A DNA stretch of 64,000 nucleotides from Alphaproteobacteria bacterium (lineage in GTDB: Bacteria > Myxococcota_A > UBA796 > CAJQPC01), in NCBI GenBank assembly GCA_020632795.1, contig JACKEV010000006.1, positions 1,670,501-1,734,500 on the forward strand, written 5' to 3'. Position numbers and translations under genes: made by a program. The notes under the pieces are model-generated. The model saw only the letters and a program-made list of their open reading frames with translations. It made no database searches and was not told the DNA's origin. Numbering within the stretch: the stretch's first letter is position 1; the number at the start of each line of letters is the position of its first letter. Below are positions 1 through 11,558 of the stretch, piece after piece.

Positions 1-1
1 G

Positions 2-298
2 GACCTTGTCCTTGGTCCAGCCCACCTGCACGTCCCCGGCCACGATGTCGTCGCGCTCGGCGGCGTCGTACTTGTAGAAGTAGTCCCAGATCCCCAGCTC
101 CTTGAGGTAGGCGTTGCGCTCCTCCTCGGTCTTGAGCTTGAGGTAGGTCTTGCGCTGGGCGTCCTCCATGAAGGGACGCAGGGCGTAGTAGTGGTCGAAC
201 TCGGCGTCGCTGAGGTTCTTGACCCGCTTCTCCCAGGAGCAGCCGGTCGCGCCCGCGGCGAGCGCCACCAGCAGGAGCATGGACAGGGTGCGCTTCAT
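2..298 (-). CDS. Partial predicted lipoprotein, C-terminus off the left edge
   Basis: The first 99 codons are visible. They open with a signal peptide of about 20 residues ending in a lipobox-like Ala-Thr-Gly-Cys, so the mature protein probably starts at Cys20 and is lipid anchored. The rest is rich in charged and aromatic residues (a Lys-Thr-Glu-Glu-Glu-Arg stretch, then Trp-Asp-Tyr-Phe-Tyr-Lys-Tyr) and reaches a Gly-Trp-Thr-Lys-Asp segment at the window edge. A clear GGAGG lies 7 bases before the ATG. It sits 26 bases downstream of batE on the same strand and is probably the last gene of that operon. I do not recognise the family. Confidence 0.75.
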   Translation of the reverse strand, partial: MKRTLSMLLLVALAAGATGCSWEKRVKNLSDAEFDHYYALRPFMEDAQRKTYLKLKTEEERNAYLKELGIWDYFYKYDAAERDDIVAGDVQVGWTKDKV

Positions 299-324
299 TG
301 AAAAGCCTCCGTTTCGGTTGTCGT

Positions 325-1068
325 TTAACCGCTCGGCTCGGGAGGGGTGAGCGGGAATGGGGCGCGCGGATCCACGACCCCCAGAGCGTCCGCCCGCATC
401 CACCCCCGGCGGCCGTCCGGCAGGGCGACCTGGACCTGATCGGCGACCCGCTCCCACAGGCGGACCTCGGCGCCTTCGTGCAGCTCGAAGATCACGACGC
501 CGCCCCCGCCGGCGCTGCGGACCTGGGCCTGCTCCACCAGCACCACCGCGCCCGGGTAGGTGGACAGCTCCTGCCACGCCACCGCCGTGGAGGCCGCGAG
601 CAGAACGCCGGGCACCCCGAGCAGCAGCGCGGGGATCTCGATTGGCAAGGGCCGCTTTCGCCGAATGAGCCCCAACGCGCCGACCAGGGCCAGCAGGATC
701 GCCGCCCCCCAGCCCTGCTCGCGCAGGGAGAGGCTGTCCCGCCAGAACAACGCGGAGCCCTGGGCGGGCCACTCGATGCGATCGCGGGTCTCGCGGCGGG
801 CCCGCTCCAGGTTGGCCACGGTGTCGCCGTCCCGGGGCATCAGGAGCGCGGCCCGGCGCCAGGCCAGCACCGCCTCGGCCAGCCGGCCCTCCCGGTAGAG
901 GGCGTTGCCCAGGTTGTAGTAGACGTCTCCGTTGACCGCGCCAGCCTCCAGCGCCGCCAGGCCGTGGTCTACCGAGGCGCTGTAGTCCCCCTCCAGGTAG
1001 GCCGCGACGGCCTCCTCCTGGGGAGGTGCGGCCAGCGCGAGGCCCAGCATCAGCAGGAGCGCGGTCAT
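325..1068 (-). CDS. batE: BatE-like TPR and SH3 protein of the aerotolerance (Bat) cluster
   Basis: The 247-residue protein has a short signal peptide, tetratricopeptide helices over about residues 15-95 (with a Tyr-Tyr-Asn-Leu-Gly-Asn-Ala-Leu-Tyr motif), two membrane segments near 115-135 and 145-165, and a bacterial SH3-like domain over about 175-235. This is the usual BatE layout. Its start overlaps the batD stop by 4 bases, so translation is probably coupled. Bat proteins are thought to act as a periplasmic or inner-membrane chaperone-like complex served by MoxR ATPases. The precise function is not settled for any homologue. Confidence 0.85.
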   Translation of the reverse strand: MTALLLMLGLALAAPPQEEAVAAYLEGDYSASVDHGLAALEAGAVNGDVYYNLGNALYREGRLAEAVLAWRRAALLMPRDGDTVANLERARRETRDRIEWPAQGSALFWRDSLSLREQGWGAAILLALVGALGLIRRKRPLPIEIPALLLGVPGVLLAASTAVAWQELSTYPGAVVLVEQAQVRSAGGGGVVIFELHEGAEVRLWERVADQVQVALPDGRRGWMRADALGVVDPRAPFPLTPPEPSG

Positions 1069-2735
1069 CGGACCTCCAGGAGGTGGGCGACGCAGGCCCG
1101 GACCCGCGCCCGCAGGTCGGCGTCCGCGCCCGCCCCGTACCGGGCCGCCTCCAGGTCGGCGTAGAGCGCGTCGACGGTGGAGGCCAGCTCCTCGGGGACC
1201 AGCCCCGCCGCCGTCTCCCGGTCCAATCCGGCCGAGGGGCGCCCCAGGGCGACCCCCAGCGCGTCGCGGAAGAGGTCCTCCAGCTCAGCGAGGGTGGCGT
1301 CGTCGGTCGCCAGCACACGCCCGCGGAGCTGCTTGCGCGGGTCGACCCGGGGTCGGCGCCGCCGGGCCACGTCCACCACCGTGAGGCCGAGCAGGGCCAC
1401 CCAGGGCGCCCCGCCCACCAGCCCGGCGAGGACGGGGTGGAGCAGCGCCGAGCCGCCGCCGACCCGGGGGTGGATGGGCAGGATGTCGTCCGCCAGCGCG
1501 GCGACGTCCTGGCGCGCGTCCGGGTCTCCCTCGGTGAACGAGGACAGCTCGCTGCCCGCCTCGCCCTCGACCACCAGCAGCTCGATGGGCTCGGTCGACA
1601 GGGTCGCGTACCCGCCCTGGGCCGGGTCGAAGACCTGGAGCGTGAGGGGCGCGATGGTCAGGGGCCCGGTGGCCTCGGGCACGATCGCGCGCCGGAACAC
1701 GCCCCGCGCCGTGTAGCTCCGATCCCGCACGGTGGCGGTGATCTCGGGCTCGTCGTCGTAGGCGCGGTAGCCGGCGTCCGCCGGGGGCGTGGGCAGGGTG
1801 AAGCCGTGCAGCGTGCCGTCGCCCCGGAGCGTGTACTCGATGGTGACCGACTCCCCCAGGGGGACGCGGGTGTCCTTGACGGCGTCGGTGAGGGTGAAGC
1901 TGCCCACCAGCCCCGACCAGGTCTCCGGGTCCCGCCCCGGCTCGGGCAGCTCCCGGACCACGAGGTCGGTGGGCTTCGTGCTGTACACCTCGTTGCGCAC
2001 CTCGGTGAACGCGCGCAGGCCGAACGGGCCGCTGCGGCGCTGATCCCGCCGCTGGTCGGGGATCTGGACGGTGAGCACGCCCGGCGCGACCGTGCGGGAG
2101 CCCGCGGCGGTGACCACCAGCGGCTGCCCCAGCTCGATGTACATCCAGGGCTCGCCGTCGAGCACGGCGGTGTACTCGCGCACCTCGGTCTCGGCGCTCT
2201 GCTCGTCGATGAGACCCTCGAAGGGGGGGGCCGTCCAGCGCCGGTCGACGACCTGCTGCTTCGTGCGGAACTGCAGGCCGTAGACGAGGGTCTGCCCCAC
2301 CCAGGCCTGCGCGGCGCTGAACGAGGCGGTGATGTGGGTGTCGCCCTCGACGTCCTCCCGAGGGCGCACCTGGAGGGTCACGGGGTCGCTGCGCAGGGCT
2401 TCCTTGTCCACCACCACCTCGAAGGACGGGATGGTGATCTCCCCGGGGGCGAGCGCGGTGGCCATGAAGGAGTAGGTCACCGTGCGGGTGCCGCGCCCGT
2501 TGATGTTGACGATGGACTGCCGCGCCCCCTGGTAGGCGAGCTGGAGGCCCTCGATGGCGGGCAGCTCGGGCGCACCGGAGGGCTTCACGTCCACGAAGGT
2601 GAGGTGGAGGCCCACGGACTGCCCGACCTGGATGGCGCGGCTGTCCACGTCCACCACCAACCGCCCGGCCCACGCCGACCCGGTCAGGAGCAGCAGGAGC
2701 AGCGGCAGCAGGGCTCGGAGTACGCGCGGGATCAC
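1065..2735 (-). CDS. batD: BatD-like oxygen-tolerance protein
   Basis: This 556-residue protein starts with a signal peptide (about 23 residues ending Ser-Ala-Trp-Ala). A long beta-rich periplasmic region follows, with repeated beta-sandwich segments as in the BatD/oxygen-tolerance family. One membrane segment lies around residue 425-445, just before an Arg-Arg-Arg-Arg-Pro stop-transfer run, and the C-terminal helical domain is cytoplasmic. It overlaps batE and the batBC fusion by 4 bases on each side. It probably presents client- or partner-binding beta domains to the VWA proteins encoded upstream. Confidence 0.85.
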   Translation of the reverse strand: MIPRVLRALLPLLLLLLTGSAWAGRLVVDVDSRAIQVGQSVGLHLTFVDVKPSGAPELPAIEGLQLAYQGARQSIVNINGRGTRTVTYSFMATALAPGEITIPSFEVVVDKEALRSDPVTLQVRPREDVEGDTHITASFSAAQAWVGQTLVYGLQFRTKQQVVDRRWTAPPFEGLIDEQSAETEVREYTAVLDGEPWMYIELGQPLVVTAAGSRTVAPGVLTVQIPDQRRDQRRSGPFGLRAFTEVRNEVYSTKPTDLVVRELPEPGRDPETWSGLVGSFTLTDAVKDTRVPLGESVTIEYTLRGDGTLHGFTLPTPPADAGYRAYDDEPEITATVRDRSYTARGVFRRAIVPEATGPLTIAPLTLQVFDPAQGGYATLSTEPIELLVVEGEAGSELSSFTEGDPDARQDVAALADDILPIHPRVGGGSALLHPVLAGLVGGAPWVALLGLTVVDVARRRRPRVDPRKQLRGRVLATDDATLAELEDLFRDALGVALGRPSAGLDRETAAGLVPEELASTVDALYADLEAARYGAGADADLRARVRACVAHLLEVR

Positions 2736-4525
2736 CAGTCCTTCTCCTTGGAGGCCCCACGCACGACCACGCGCGGGCGCCCCTCCTCCACGCCGTCCAG
2801 CAGGCGCTGGGCCTCGGCGGCGGACATCTCATCGACGCCCTCGGGCGGCGCCTCCTCACCGCCAGCGGAGGGGCTGCCGGTGTCCTCGGGCGCGCCGGTG
2901 TCCTGGGCGGCCTGGCCCCCCTCGCCCTCGGGCGACGCGGTGTCCTTCTCCGGGCGGGTCCCCTCCCCCTCCTGGGGCTGGCCGGACTCCTCGCCCTGCT
3001 GCGCGTCGGGGGGCGCCTCAGGGCCGTTCTCGCCCTGCTGGGGCGGGGCGTCCTGCTTCTCGCCCTCTCCGTCCTGGGGCTGGGCGTCCGGGTCGCCCTG
3101 GCCGCTCTGCGGCTGCTGCTGGGGCGGCTGCATGCGGGCGGCGATCTCCTGGCGGACCGCCTCGGCGTTGTGGTTGGCGGCCTCGTGGTCGGGATCCTGG
3201 GAGAGGACCTGCTCCCAGTCGGCCACCGCCTCGTCCAGCCGGCCGGCGTGGTAGCGGGCGTTCCCGGCGTTGTAGCGGGCCTGGACGCGCTGGCGCTCCT
3301 GGGGGGCGCGCTCGGCCAGGGTGTCGAAGGCGTCGGCGGCGTCGGCGTAGCGGCCCGCCTCGTAGCAGGCCTCCCCCAGCGCCCAGAGCACCTGGGGATC
3401 CTGCGGATCGGCCACCTGGAGCTGGTGGAGCAGCTCGATGGCCTCGCCGGGCTCGCCTGCGTCCATCAGCTGTCGGGCGTCGTCCAGGCCCTCCGCGCGG
3501 GCGACCCCGCAGCACAGCAGCACGGCGACCAGCACGGCCGCGCGCCGCCCGTCCCCCAGCAGCACGCCGAGCATGATGAGGCCGACGCCTGCGGCGAGCG
3601 GGTACTGGAACCGCTCGTCCCAGACCTTCTCCCGCCGGGTCTCCACCGAGGTGCGCTGCATCACCGAGCGCAGCTCGCCCACGAGCCCGCGCACGTCCCC
3701 GGCGCCGGCCACCGAGCGCACATAGGCCCCGCCCGTGGTGGCCGCGACCTGGCGCAGCGCGTCCTCGTTCAGGCGGGTGATGACGACCTCGCCCGACCGG
3801 TCGGTCTTGAAGCCGCCGCCGGTCTCGGGGATGGGGGCGCCCTCCTCGGTGCCCACGCCCAGGGCGTAGACCCGCACCCCGGCCTCCTGCAGCGCCGCGG
3901 CGGCCTGGGCGGTGTCCTCGTCCCAGCTCTCGCCGTCGGAGAGCAGCACGACCGCGCGGTCGACCCCGGTGTCCTCGCCGAACAGGTCGAGAGAGACGCG
4001 CAGCGCCTCGGCGATGGAGCTGCCCTGGGCCTGCAGCACGTCGGTGTCGGTGTCCCGAAGGATGGTGCGCAGGGCGTCATGGTCCACGGTCAGCGGCACC
4101 CGGGGGTAGGCGCCCGCCGCGAAGATGACCAGCCCCACGCGGTCGCCGGGCAGCAGCTCCAGCAGATCCCCGATCTCGCGCCGGGCCCGCTCCAGCCGGG
4201 AGGGGTCGACGTCCTTGGCGTCCATCGAGCGGGAGAGGTCCAGGGCGACGATGACCTCCAGGCCCTCGGCGTCCAGGTCGCGCCAGGTGAAGCCCCACCG
4301 GGGCTGGGCCGCGGCGACCACCGCGAGCGAGAGGCCCAGGAGCGTCAACGTGGCCCGCCAGGCGCGGCGCTGCTCCAGGCCCGGCGGCAGGTGCCGCTGG
4401 AGCAGCCCGGCCGCCATCAGCCGCGCGAGGTCCCGACGGCGCCGCGCCGAGGCCCACCACACCACCCCGACGAGCACCGGGAGCGCCCACAGCAGGTGCA
4501 GCCAGCTCGGCGCGCCGAGGGTCAC
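2732..4525 (-). CDS. batB: BatB-BatC fusion: VWA domain plus TPR protein
   Basis: This 597-residue protein joins two genes that are usually separate. The BatB part has two N-terminal membrane segments, a von Willebrand A domain (about residues 88-285) with an intact MIDAS start Asp-Leu-Ser-Arg-Ser and a Leu-Ser-Asp-Gly-Glu-Ser strand, then a third membrane segment near 310-345. The BatC part has TPR helices over about 345-450 and a long Gln/Glu/Pro-rich linker. Its C-terminus (Ala-Glu-Ala-Gln-Arg-Leu-Leu-Asp followed by a terminal Lys-Asp-Trp) is typical of BatC. Four-base overlaps tie it to batA and batD. The VWA domain probably binds divalent metal and partner proteins. Confidence 0.85.
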   Translation of the reverse strand: MTLGAPSWLHLLWALPVLVGVVWWASARRRRDLARLMAAGLLQRHLPPGLEQRRAWRATLTLLGLSLAVVAAAQPRWGFTWRDLDAEGLEVIVALDLSRSMDAKDVDPSRLERARREIGDLLELLPGDRVGLVIFAAGAYPRVPLTVDHDALRTILRDTDTDVLQAQGSSIAEALRVSLDLFGEDTGVDRAVVLLSDGESWDEDTAQAAAALQEAGVRVYALGVGTEEGAPIPETGGGFKTDRSGEVVITRLNEDALRQVAATTGGAYVRSVAGAGDVRGLVGELRSVMQRTSVETRREKVWDERFQYPLAAGVGLIMLGVLLGDGRRAAVLVAVLLCCGVARAEGLDDARQLMDAGEPGEAIELLHQLQVADPQDPQVLWALGEACYEAGRYADAADAFDTLAERAPQERQRVQARYNAGNARYHAGRLDEAVADWEQVLSQDPDHEAANHNAEAVRQEIAARMQPPQQQPQSGQGDPDAQPQDGEGEKQDAPPQQGENGPEAPPDAQQGEESGQPQEGEGTRPEKDTASPEGEGGQAAQDTGAPEDTGSPSAGGEEAPPEGVDEMSAAEAQRLLDGVEEGRPRVVVRGASKEKDW

Positions 4526-5502
4526 GGGAGCCTCCGCAGCACGGTGGCCACCAGGAGCTGCTGGAGGGCGAGCAGCGCCAGGCCGGGCAGCAGGGCGTAG
4601 CGGTACAGCTCCTCGCGGTGCACGTACTCCTTGGCCTCGGCGGTGGTCTTCTCCAGCTTGTCGATGGTGTCGTAGATCTCCCGGAGCGAGTCGGTGTCGG
4701 TGGCCCGGAAGTACTGCGCCCCGGTCAGCTCGGCCATGCGGGTGAGGGTGCGCTCGTCGATCTGCTCCCGGCCGCCGCCCCGCAAGAGCCCGAAGATGCC
4801 TCGGCTGGGTCCCTCATGGGAGCCGACGCCGATGGTGTAGACCTTGATGCCCAATGAGCGGGCGACCTCGGCGGCCTGCATGGGGCTGAGCTTGCCGGCG
4901 TTGCTGCGCCCGTCGGTGAGCAGGATGACCACCTTCGAGGGCGCGTCCAGCTCGGCCAGGCGCGCGGAGGCCACCGCCAGGGCCTGCCCCACGGCGGTGG
5001 CGTTGCCGCCCGCCATGCCGATCTCGACCTGGGAGAGGAAGCGCAGCAGGCTGTCCTCGTCGAGGGTCAGGGGCACCTGCGTGAAGGCCTCCTCGCCGAA
5101 GACCACCAGCCCCAGCCGATCGTAGGGCCGCCGCTGGATGAACTCCGCCATCACCTCGCGAGCGACGTCCAGCCGGGTGGCCTGCTGCCCGTCGATGACG
5201 AAGTCGAGGGCCTCCATCGAGCCCGAGGTGTCCAGGGCGAGCATGATGTCGATGCCGTCGCTGCGAACGACGACCTCGCGGTGGGTGAGCTGCGGCCTGG
5301 CCAGCGCGACGATGAGCGCCGCGAGGCCCAGGAGCCGGAGCGCCGAGGGCAGCCAGGCCAGCGCCACACGCCAACCTCGGCCCTCCCGCAGCCGGGAGAG
5401 CGCCGACCAGCCCAGGCGCGCCCGCCCCCCCCGCTCGCGCAGGGCCAGCGCGGGCAGCAGCAGCAGAGCGAGCAGCCAGAGCGGGTGCTGAAGCTCAAAC
5501 AT
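4522..5502 (-). CDS. batA: BatA-like VWA membrane protein
   Basis: The 326-residue protein has two N-terminal membrane segments, a VWA domain over about residues 85-290 with MIDAS residues in Asp-Thr-Ser-Gly-Ser-Met and Leu-Leu-Thr-Asp-Gly-Arg-Ser, and one C-terminal membrane segment. This matches BatA in length and order. It overlaps the upstream BatD-like lipoprotein gene by 8 bases and the downstream batBC fusion by 4. BatA and BatB are thought to form a metal-dependent membrane complex controlled by MoxR. Confidence 0.9.
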   Translation of the reverse strand: MFELQHPLWLLALLLLPALALRERGGRARLGWSALSRLREGRGWRVALAWLPSALRLLGLAALIVALARPQLTHREVVVRSDGIDIMLALDTSGSMEALDFVIDGQQATRLDVAREVMAEFIQRRPYDRLGLVVFGEEAFTQVPLTLDEDSLLRFLSQVEIGMAGGNATAVGQALAVASARLAELDAPSKVVILLTDGRSNAGKLSPMQAAEVARSLGIKVYTIGVGSHEGPSRGIFGLLRGGGREQIDERTLTRMAELTGAQYFRATDTDSLREIYDTIDKLEKTTAEAKEYVHREELYRYALLPGLALLALQQLLVATVLRRLP

Positions 5503-6379
5503 CGGTCGGCTCCAGCGGGCGGCGGGTGGCGTCGATCACCGCGCGCAGGTCGGCGTCCAGCGCGTCGAACAGCCCCGCCTCGCCGGTCTGGCGGGCGAAC
5601 TTGATGAGGTCGGTCGCGGTGAGCAGGCGGCGGGCGCGGTCGTGCAGGGCGGCGGTGAAGCGGGGGTGGGCGTGCAGGCCGTCGAGCACCTCGAAGGAGG
5701 TCTGGGCGGTCGCGGGCACCGCGCAGGCGCGCTCCAGGTAGCGCCGGAAGATGCGGGAGAGGGCCAGGGCGAGGCCGTGCTCGCCCAGGGATTCGTCGGC
5801 GCGGGCGGCGGCCCAGGCCTCCAGGGCCTCGACGTCCGCCGGGATCGGCGGGGGCAGCGGCTCGGGGGCCGAAGGGCGGCGCCGCATCAGGAAGGCCGCC
5901 CCGCCGAGCACCGCCGCTCCGATCGCGAGCCCGGCGAGCACCTCGGGCCAGATGGGGTCGGGGGGCGCGGGCGCCAGGGCGAGATCCTCCAGGGTGGAGG
6001 CGGGGCCGTCCACGCCGATGTCCAGGTAGAACGGCCCGACCGCCTGGGTGACAGACTCCCCGGCCGGCCCGGTGAACGCGACCTGCAGAGGCGGCACGAC
6101 GTAGCTGCCCGGCTCCCCTTCGACGGTGAACCGGTAGACATCTTCACCACCGTCCACGCTGGACTCAGGATCCTCCAGCGTCAGCGTCAGGCCCTCAGTC
6201 TCAAGCTGCGGCAGCGTGTAGCTCCAGCCCGGGTCGGCCTGGACCCGAACCGTCAGGGTGGCTGAGGCGTCGGGCTCCGTGCGGCGGGCGGACAGCTCGG
6301 CGTGCAGGGACACCGGCTCGGGCTCGGACGGGGCGAGCCCCTCCGGGCCGCAAGCGAGGACCAGCAGGAGCAGGGTCAT
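5495..6379 (-). CDS. BatD/DUF4381-like lipoprotein with one membrane helix
   Basis: This 294-residue protein has a short lipoprotein signal (Leu-Leu-Val-Leu-Ala-Cys), a beta-rich periplasmic domain to about residue 140, a single membrane segment near 150-172 followed by Arg-Arg-Arg, and a cytoplasmic helical domain. A small protein of this sort usually sits between the DUF58 and batA genes in Bat clusters. The ATG overlaps the DUF58 stop in an ATGA. The lipobox and the later membrane helix together would anchor it twice, which is unusual; the N-terminal Cys may not be lipidated. The family assignment is by layout and position. Confidence 0.75.
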   Translation of the reverse strand: MTLLLLVLACGPEGLAPSEPEPVSLHAELSARRTEPDASATLTVRVQADPGWSYTLPQLETEGLTLTLEDPESSVDGGEDVYRFTVEGEPGSYVVPPLQVAFTGPAGESVTQAVGPFYLDIGVDGPASTLEDLALAPAPPDPIWPEVLAGLAIGAAVLGGAAFLMRRRPSAPEPLPPPIPADVEALEAWAAARADESLGEHGLALALSRIFRRYLERACAVPATAQTSFEVLDGLHAHPRFTAALHDRARRLLTATDLIKFARQTGEAGLFDALDADLRAVIDATRRPLEPTDV

Positions 6380-7242
6380 CGCATCGCCCCCACCCGCTGG
6401 AAGTGCATCTCCAGGACGTGGAAGGGGTCGTCCCCTGTGCCGATCGCGGAGGCGAAGGCCCCGGTGCGGCGCAACGCGCCCAGGCGCTCCTTGACCGGCC
6501 TCGGCCTGGCCAGGGTGCGGGTGTCCACCAGCCGTCGCTGGCCGGACTCCGCGTCCACAAGCTCGATGAGCCCGACGTCCGGGACCCGCTCCTCCAGGGG
6601 ATCGTGGACGAGCAGGGCGTGGACGCGGTGCTTGGAGGCCAGCGCGGCGAGGGCGCGCTCGTGGCCCGGATCGCCGATGAAGTCGGAGATCACGCAGACC
6701 GTCGCCCGGCGGCGCAGGACGCGCCCGAGGTACTCGAGGGACCCGGACAGGTCGGTGCCGGGGCGGGTCGGCCGGTGCTCGAAGATGGCGCGGATGACCC
6801 GCCAGGCGTGGCTGCGGCTCTTGCGCGGCGGCACATAGCGCTCGACGGTGTCGGTGAAGGCCATCAGGCCGACGCGGTCGTTGTTGCGGGTGGCGGCGTA
6901 GGCCAGCGCCCCCGCCACACGGGCCTGCTGGAGCCGCTTGTCGGTGCGCCCGTCGCGCCCGCCGTCGCCGAAGGCCATCGAGCCGGACACGTCGACCGCC
7001 AGGACCAGCGTCAGCTCCCGCTCCTCCCGGAACTCCTTGACGTGGGGCGTCTGGGAGCGGGCGGTGACGTTCCAGTCCAGGTGCCGCACGTCGTCGCCCG
7101 GCACGTAGGGGCGGACCTCCTCGAACTCCATGCCCCGGCCCTTGAAGGCTGACCGGTATCCCCCCGCGAACAGGGAGTTCACGCGCCGGCCGGCCTGGAT
7201 GGACACCCGCCGGATCTGTCTCAGCTCCTCGGGGGTCAGCAT
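6376..7242 (-). CDS. DUF58 family protein of the MoxR/Bat cluster
   Basis: The 288-residue protein carries the DUF58 signature: Gly-Met-Glu-Phe-Glu-Glu-Val-Arg-Pro-Tyr, Gly-Asp-Asp-Val-Arg, then Asp-Trp-Asn-Val-Thr-Ala-Arg (about residues 35-65). A VWA-like fold follows with Asp-Val-Ser-Gly-Ser-Met and a Val-Ile-Ser-Asp-Phe strand. It has no clear signal peptide and is probably cytoplasmic or peripheral. It lies 7 bases after moxR and overlaps the next gene. DUF58 proteins regularly accompany MoxR ATPases and are likely adaptors between the ATPase and the membrane VWA proteins. Confidence 0.9.
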   Translation of the reverse strand: MLTPEELRQIRRVSIQAGRRVNSLFAGGYRSAFKGRGMEFEEVRPYVPGDDVRHLDWNVTARSQTPHVKEFREERELTLVLAVDVSGSMAFGDGGRDGRTDKRLQQARVAGALAYAATRNNDRVGLMAFTDTVERYVPPRKSRSHAWRVIRAIFEHRPTRPGTDLSGSLEYLGRVLRRRATVCVISDFIGDPGHERALAALASKHRVHALLVHDPLEERVPDVGLIELVDAESGQRRLVDTRTLARPRPVKERLGALRRTGAFASAIGTGDDPFHVLEMHFQRVGAMR

Positions 7243-7249
7243 GGGGGTC

Positions 7250-8254
<1,005 letters not shown>

Positions 8255-8255
8255 C

Positions 8256-9374
8256 CTACAACCCCAGGTTCTCCCTGAACTGTTTCCAGAATCCCTTCTC
8301 TCCGACCTTCCCCTCCTGGAGGGTGGCCAGCTCCCGGATCAGCTCCTCCTCGCGGGGAGAGAGCTTCTTGGGGACCTCGACGACGACCTGGATGTGCTGG
8401 TCGCCCTGGCCCCGCCCGTTGATGCCCTTCACGCCCTTGCCGCGCAGGGTCATCACCTTGCCCGAGGGGGTGCCGCGGGGGACCTCCAGCGTCTCCTCGC
8501 CGTACACCGTGGGGATCTCCATCTCGGTGCCCAGGCAGGCCTGGGGGTAGCCGATGGGCACGGTGCAGAAGATGTCGAGGCCCTCGCGCTTGAAGAAGTC
8601 GTGCGGCTGGACATGGAGGGTGACGTAGAGGTCGCCCGACGGCCCGCCAGGGCTGCCGATGTCCCCCTTGCCGGGGATCCGGAGCTGGTTGCCGTTGTCC
8701 ACGCCTGCCGGAATCTGCACCGTCAGCTTGTCGCGGGTCCGCGCCCGCCCTCGGCCCGCGCAGGCGCGGCACGGGGTGCCGATGGTCTTGCCGCGGCCCT
8801 GACACGCCGGACAGGTGGCGCGGAAGCGCAGGAAGAGCTGCTGCTGGATGACCTCGCCCACGCCGTTGCAGGTCGGGCAGGTCTGTGGCGGCGATCCCGG
8901 CTCTGCGCCCGAGCCGCCGCAGGGCTCGCAGTGCTTGTGGCGGGTGACCTCGATCTCCTTCTTGCTGCCCTCGATGGCCTCCATGAACTCCAGCCGGAGC
9001 CCATACTCCAGGTCGGCGCCCCGCGCGGCGCGGCGCTGTCCGCCGCCCCGCCCTCGGCCACCCCCGCCGAACAGCTCGTCGAAGATGTCGCCGAAATGGG
9101 TGAACACGTCGCCCATGTCCTGGAAGCCCGGGTTGTACCCGGCGCCCCGCAGCCCCTCGTGACCGTAGCGGTCATAGGTGGCGCGCTTCTGGTCGTCCGA
9201 GAGCACCTCGTAGGCCTCGGACGCTTCCTTGAACTTCGCCTCGGCGTCGGCGTCGTCCGGGTTCCGGTCGGGGTGGTATTGGAGCGCCAGCTTGCGGTAG
9301 GCCTTCTTGAGCGCGGCCTTGTCCGCTTCCTTGGGCACACCCAGGACCTCGTAGTAGTCGCGCTTGGCTTCCAC
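8256..9374 (-). CDS. dnaJ: Chaperone protein DnaJ
   Basis: This is a full-length type I J-protein of 372 residues. The J domain contains His-Pro-Asp in Tyr-His-Pro-Asp-Arg-Asn (about residue 32-37). A Gly/Phe/Arg-rich linker follows, then four CxxCxGxG zinc-binding repeats (starting CEPCGGSG, CPTCNGVG, CPACQGRG and CRACAGRG) and the C-terminal client-binding domains. It delivers unfolded clients to DnaK and stimulates its ATPase. It lies 72 bases after dnaK, separated by a hairpin, and 1 base before moxR. Confidence 0.97.
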   Translation of the reverse strand: MEAKRDYYEVLGVPKEADKAALKKAYRKLALQYHPDRNPDDADAEAKFKEASEAYEVLSDDQKRATYDRYGHEGLRGAGYNPGFQDMGDVFTHFGDIFDELFGGGGRGRGGGQRRAARGADLEYGLRLEFMEAIEGSKKEIEVTRHKHCEPCGGSGAEPGSPPQTCPTCNGVGEVIQQQLFLRFRATCPACQGRGKTIGTPCRACAGRGRARTRDKLTVQIPAGVDNGNQLRIPGKGDIGSPGGPSGDLYVTLHVQPHDFFKREGLDIFCTVPIGYPQACLGTEMEIPTVYGEETLEVPRGTPSGKVMTLRGKGVKGINGRGQGDQHIQVVVEVPKKLSPREEELIRELATLQEGKVGEKGFWKQFRENLGL

Positions 9375-9395
9375 GTCGTTCCTCCGAAACGGCGA

Positions 9396-9430
9396 CCAGC
9401 CACCGACCCGATCTCAGGATCGATGGCTGG
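9396..9430 (-). other. Hairpin in the dnaK-dnaJ intercistronic spacer
   Basis: A perfect 7-bp inverted repeat (CCAGCCA at 9396-9402, TGGCTGG at 9424-9430) encloses a second perfect 5-bp stem CGATC/GATCG with a 4-base loop. There is no T run, so it is not a normal terminator. An intercistronic hairpin here could set the DnaK:DnaJ ratio by RNA processing or partial attenuation; that role is inferred. Confidence 0.5.
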
Positions 9431-9446
9431 GCACCGGAGCCTGGGC

Positions 9447-11345
<1,899 letters not shown>

Positions 11346-11447
11346 GTGTCTTCCTCGTTTAGCGGGCCTCGGCAGACGACCCGAGACCGGATGTCTGCAG
11401 GCTGGGGTTTCCTGATGACCTCGCCGGGAGGCCGGCGTTCGACCCGA

Positions 11448-11475
11448 TAGCTAATCGCGGGCCGTGCGCCGTCAA
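11448..11475 (-). promoter_or_regulatory. Candidate housekeeping promoter for dnaK
   Basis: Read on the minus strand, TTGACG (11475-11470) and TAGCTA (11453-11448) are 16 bases apart. The -35 matches TTGACA at five of six positions; the -10 is weaker. Transcription would start near 11441, giving a leader of about 95 bases. No CIRCE inverted repeat is present, so HrcA control is not supported. Confidence 0.5.
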
Positions 11476-11490
11476 CCTCCTGGCCCCCGG

Positions 11491-11538
11491 CGTGGCGCGG
11501 ATGTCGCGGTTTTTCGGGCCCCCTTGGATCGCGCCACG
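11491..11538. promoter_or_regulatory. Inverted repeat upstream of the sigma-54 promoter
   Basis: CGTGGCGCG at 11491-11499 and its exact reverse complement CGCGCCACG at 11530-11538 are separated by 30 bases. The pair lies about 47-94 bases before the predicted sigma-54 start, the usual distance for an enhancer-binding activator. It is also just upstream of the dnaK promoter. The role as an activator site is inferred from position and symmetry. Confidence 0.4.
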
Positions 11539-11558
11539 AAATTTCAGCCACTTACAAC

